The translations under genes and the position numbers were made by a program. A model generated the notes under the pieces. That model was not told the origin of the DNA and made no database searches. It was given only the letters and a program-made list of their open reading frames with translations. This document shows positions 62,024-64,000 of a stretch of 64,000 nt of DNA, one piece after another (position 1 is the first letter of the stretch; every line of letters begins with the position of its first letter). This DNA is from CAVYTF01 sp963771435 (lineage in GTDB: Bacteria > Bacteroidota > Bacteroidia > Chitinophagales > Chitinophagaceae): positions 1 to 64,000 of the forward strand of contig CAVYTF010000006.1 in NCBI GenBank assembly GCA_963771435.1. The letters are read 5' to 3'.

Positions 62024-62305
62024 AATAAATTGAATTTAGTTTTTGGTAATGCAAGTTAGAAATAAGTAAAAATTATTAACCTTGTTAAATTGATTTTAAC
62101 ACGACAAATCTATACAGAATAATTAATGTTATAGCTTAAACCGGGATATTTTTTTATGAAGCGCCAATTGCCATTACTTTATTAGATTTTCAACTACATT
62201 TTCATCCCTTCAATATAAGTTATAATAAACAGGGTAGTTATATAAAACGATAGTTTTGTAAATATTCAAATATAACAGCCTTAAGGAATAGGCGTATCAT
62301 TGTTA

Positions 62306-62920
62306 ATGCCCAAACCTACCAAAGAATATATAGCAGACAAAGCATTATTGCTTTTTAATGAAAAGGGCGCGGTAAACGTGCGTCTGCAGCATATTGCTGA
62401 CTTCGCTTTTGTAAGCATTGGCCATTTAGCCTACCATTTTAAGAACAAAGAAGATATTGTATCAACTCTGTATGAAAGGCTTAAGAAAAAACAAGAGCTC
62501 CTGCTTATGGAATTCAGAGTGCTACCCCTCTTTGAAGATATTGACGCCCTGCTGCGCAATGTCTATCGCCTCCAGCAGCAGTACCGGTTTTTTTATGTTG
62601 ATACGCTGGAAGTATTAAGGGCTTATAATGATATCGCTCAAAAACACCGCCAGTTGCTCCAGTTTCAACGGCAGCAGATACAGTTCATGTTGGAGTTTAA
62701 TACAGCACGTGGCTCCTTCATCCAGCCTGCCTATGAGGACCAGTTTGCTCACATCGCCCATATCTTCTGCATGACAATGGATAACCACATGAGTTATCAA
62801 TACATCAGTGGGCATACAGTGCCAAATGAAGGATTTTATTGCAACGACTTATGGTCCATCCTAAGGGGTCTATTTACAGACATGGGCATTCCCGAATACA
62901 GGCAACTCATCAATAAATAA
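62306..62920 (+). CDS. TetR-family transcriptional regulator
   Basis: 204 residues. HTH: EYIADKALLLFNEKGAVNVR, LQHIADFAFVSIGHLAYHFK and NKEDIVSTLYERLKKK, followed by a helical ligand domain with FHIQ-type positions (YRFFYVDTLEVLRAYNDIAQ) unlike common drug regulators. The ATG at 62306 is preferred to a TTG at 62300. A TAGTTTTG -7 element lies near 62250 but no -33 match. Stands alone; target unknown. Confidence 0.9.
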   Translation: MPKPTKEYIADKALLLFNEKGAVNVRLQHIADFAFVSIGHLAYHFKNKEDIVSTLYERLKKKQELLLMEFRVLPLFEDIDALLRNVYRLQQQYRFFYVDTLEVLRAYNDIAQKHRQLLQFQRQQIQFMLEFNTARGSFIQPAYEDQFAHIAHIFCMTMDNHMSYQYISGHTVPNEGFYCNDLWSILRGLFTDMGIPEYRQLINK

Positions 62921-63222
62921 ACAACCCTGGCAAAAATGCCGGAAGTTTTATTTTCAAAGTATTCTTTTTAGGTATAAAAGCATATTTATCCCTTTACACA
63001 TCTTTTCCTCCCCCATGCCGCATCCCTGCGTCCTCCCTGCCACCTTCACTAGGCTCCCCGAAGATCCTCTTCCGGTTTTTGCACCCATAGCTTTCTGCCA
63101 TAAGTACAGGCTTTTTGAAACGATTTTAATTTCTCTCCTTCTACGGGGATAATATGCTTTTACTATTTCAAAATTGATAACAACAAAGTAAAAAGGCATT
63201 TTAGTTTGAAGAAATATATATC
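62921..63222. other. Intergenic with a short 11-bp array
   Basis: About 300 bp. At 63008-63040 three 11-mers are similar (CTCCCCCATGC, CGCATCCCTGC, GTCCTCCCTGC). A minus-strand frame at 62954-63199 has no coding features. Nothing else recognised. Confidence 0.4.
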
Positions 63223-64000
63223 TTGCCCCAAACTTACTATCTGGCTATCATCTTTTTTATATTGTACCTGCTTTTTTTCTGTTGGCTTATTACAAAAATT
63301 CCTTTCTTTAAAAAGTCAGGCTTAAACAGCCCATGGCTGATAGGTTTATTTCTTTTAAAGATCATTGCTGGTTTGGTTTATGCATGGTTTTATTCCCATT
63401 TGCCCTTTGTACAGGATGATACCTGGAAGTTCTTTGAATTAAGTAAAAATGAAACACATTGGCTCCTGCATGATCCTGTTGGGTTTATAAAAGATCTGTT
63501 TAATTACGGCTATACAAAGTCCGGAAACCTATTTTCAGGAGAAAATTCTTATTGGAACGATTTAAAAACTGCTATAGTTATAAAGCTTCTGGCAGTTTTC
63601 AACGTTTTTACAAGTAAAAATTATTATGCAGATCTCATTTTTTTCAACTTCCTTTTCTTTTTTGGCCCTATAGCTTTTTTTCGCGCAATGATGAGCTATT
63701 ATGCACACAAGAAATGGCTACTGGTTTGTAGTGTTTTTCTGCTTCCATCATTTTTATTTTGGTGCAGTGGAATTCATAAAGATGGCTTGATCTTTTCCTC
63801 AATGGCGATCATCATTTATCTCTTTAATAAGCAATTGCAGCAAAAAAAGATTATATTAAAACATTGCCTTGTCATCCTTGCCTGTTCAGTTTTGTTATTT
63901 TCTTTAAGGAACTTTTTATTATTTTTTTTAATACCAGCCTTATTCGCATGGTTTATTGCTTCCGGGGCCCCTTCAAAAAAATGGCTTGTTTTTACTTCGG
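63223..64000 (+). CDS. Hypothetical polytopic membrane protein, partial
   Basis: Open to the window edge, at least 259 codons. No ATG lies between the preceding in-frame stop (63202-63204) and the coding stretch; a TTG at 63223 (LPQTYYLAIIFFILYLLFFC) is the probable start. At least six hydrophobic helices with short loops (IPFFKKSGLNSPWLIGLFLL, KIIAGLVYAWFYSHLPF, FFGPIAFFRAMMSYY, LPSFLFWCSGIHKDGLIF). Extracytoplasmic loop with Trp/Asp (QDDTWKFFELSKNETHW). Resembles polysaccharide-export or glycosyltransferase-type membrane proteins; a firm family was not recognised. Confidence 0.7.
   Translation, partial: MPQTYYLAIIFFILYLLFFCWLITKIPFFKKSGLNSPWLIGLFLLKIIAGLVYAWFYSHLPFVQDDTWKFFELSKNETHWLLHDPVGFIKDLFNYGYTKSGNLFSGENSYWNDLKTAIVIKLLAVFNVFTSKNYYADLIFFNFLFFFGPIAFFRAMMSYYAHKKWLLVCSVFLLPSFLFWCSGIHKDGLIFSSMAIIIYLFNKQLQQKKIILKHCLVILACSVLLFSLRNFLLFFLIPALFAWFIASGAPSKKWLVFTS

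Noticed and set aside
62954..63199. 81-codon minus-strand frame
   Set aside because: Runs across an 11-bp repeat, no family resemblance, no start context.
1..64000. tRNA, rRNA, integrase or transposase genes
   Set aside because: None could be recognised on either strand, so the island at 13.7-21.3 kb cannot be tied to a specific element type.

Overview
The window is chromosomal DNA of a Bacteroidota bacterium, most like the Chitinophagaceae. The evidence is proteins with C-terminal type IX secretion (T9SS) sorting domains, a SprB/MBG-type adhesin, a TonB receptor with an N-terminal carboxypeptidase-regulatory-like domain, an ECF sigma factor paired with an envelope-spanning anti-sigma/beta-barrel protein, many DUFs typical of the phylum (DUF2911, DUF4331, DUF4369, DUF5777), and promoters of the TTTG / TAnnTTTG type. 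No rRNA, tRNA or CRISPR array was seen.

Layout. 1-5.5 kb: amino-acid permease (cut by the edge) and a glpK-glpD-glpF glycerol operon. 5.8-11.3 kb: CsbD-like stress protein, small membrane protein, lpdA, pdxJ, a DUF2911 protein and a TlpA-like thioredoxin. 11.7-26.4 kb: tryptophan biosynthesis in two pieces. trpB-trpA (11.7-13.7 kb) are separated from trpE-G-D-C-F (21.8-26.3 kb) by about 8 kb of accessory DNA: a large unrecognised protein, a frameshifted DUF4062/GHKL-ATPase gene, a decayed BRO-family gene, a single-domain response regulator and another gene remnant. trpE is preceded by a 19-residue leader peptide with three consecutive Trp codons and a terminator hairpin, i.e. a classical attenuator.

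26.4-35 kb: PQQ-type sugar dehydrogenase, SemiSWEET, a six-gene ECF-sigma operon (sigma, dual-membrane anti-sigma/barrel, OB-fold protein, cytochrome c, YceI, DUF5777 barrel), and a secreted Gfo/Idh/MocA oxidoreductase. 35-37 kb: ArsR-SRPBCC-SRPBCC-DoxX operon with a promoter whose spacer is filled by an inverted repeat. 37-44 kb: secreted LRR protein with an amidohydrolase, a YeiH-family exporter, and an isolated AT-rich GHKL ATPase with a nuclease-like C-terminus, a defence-gene candidate. 45-50 kb: pullulanase, fused E1 alpha/beta 2-oxoacid dehydrogenase, retropepsin-like pair. 50.7-62 kb: HupE/UreJ, TPR and DUF4331 genes, an AAC(3)-I-like acetyltransferase, a TonB receptor with a small partner gene, and a frameshifted giant T9SS adhesin. 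The right end holds a TetR regulator and a membrane protein cut by the edge.

The most unusual DNA-level feature is a set of intergenic degenerate tandem arrays with strict 21-bp (11.4 kb, 28.2 kb) or 42-bp (35.1 kb, 52.9 kb) period. Their sequences are unrelated to each other. Shorter 11-bp arrays and many 7-bp arrays also occur. Some 7-bp arrays have entered trpG and trpE in frame.
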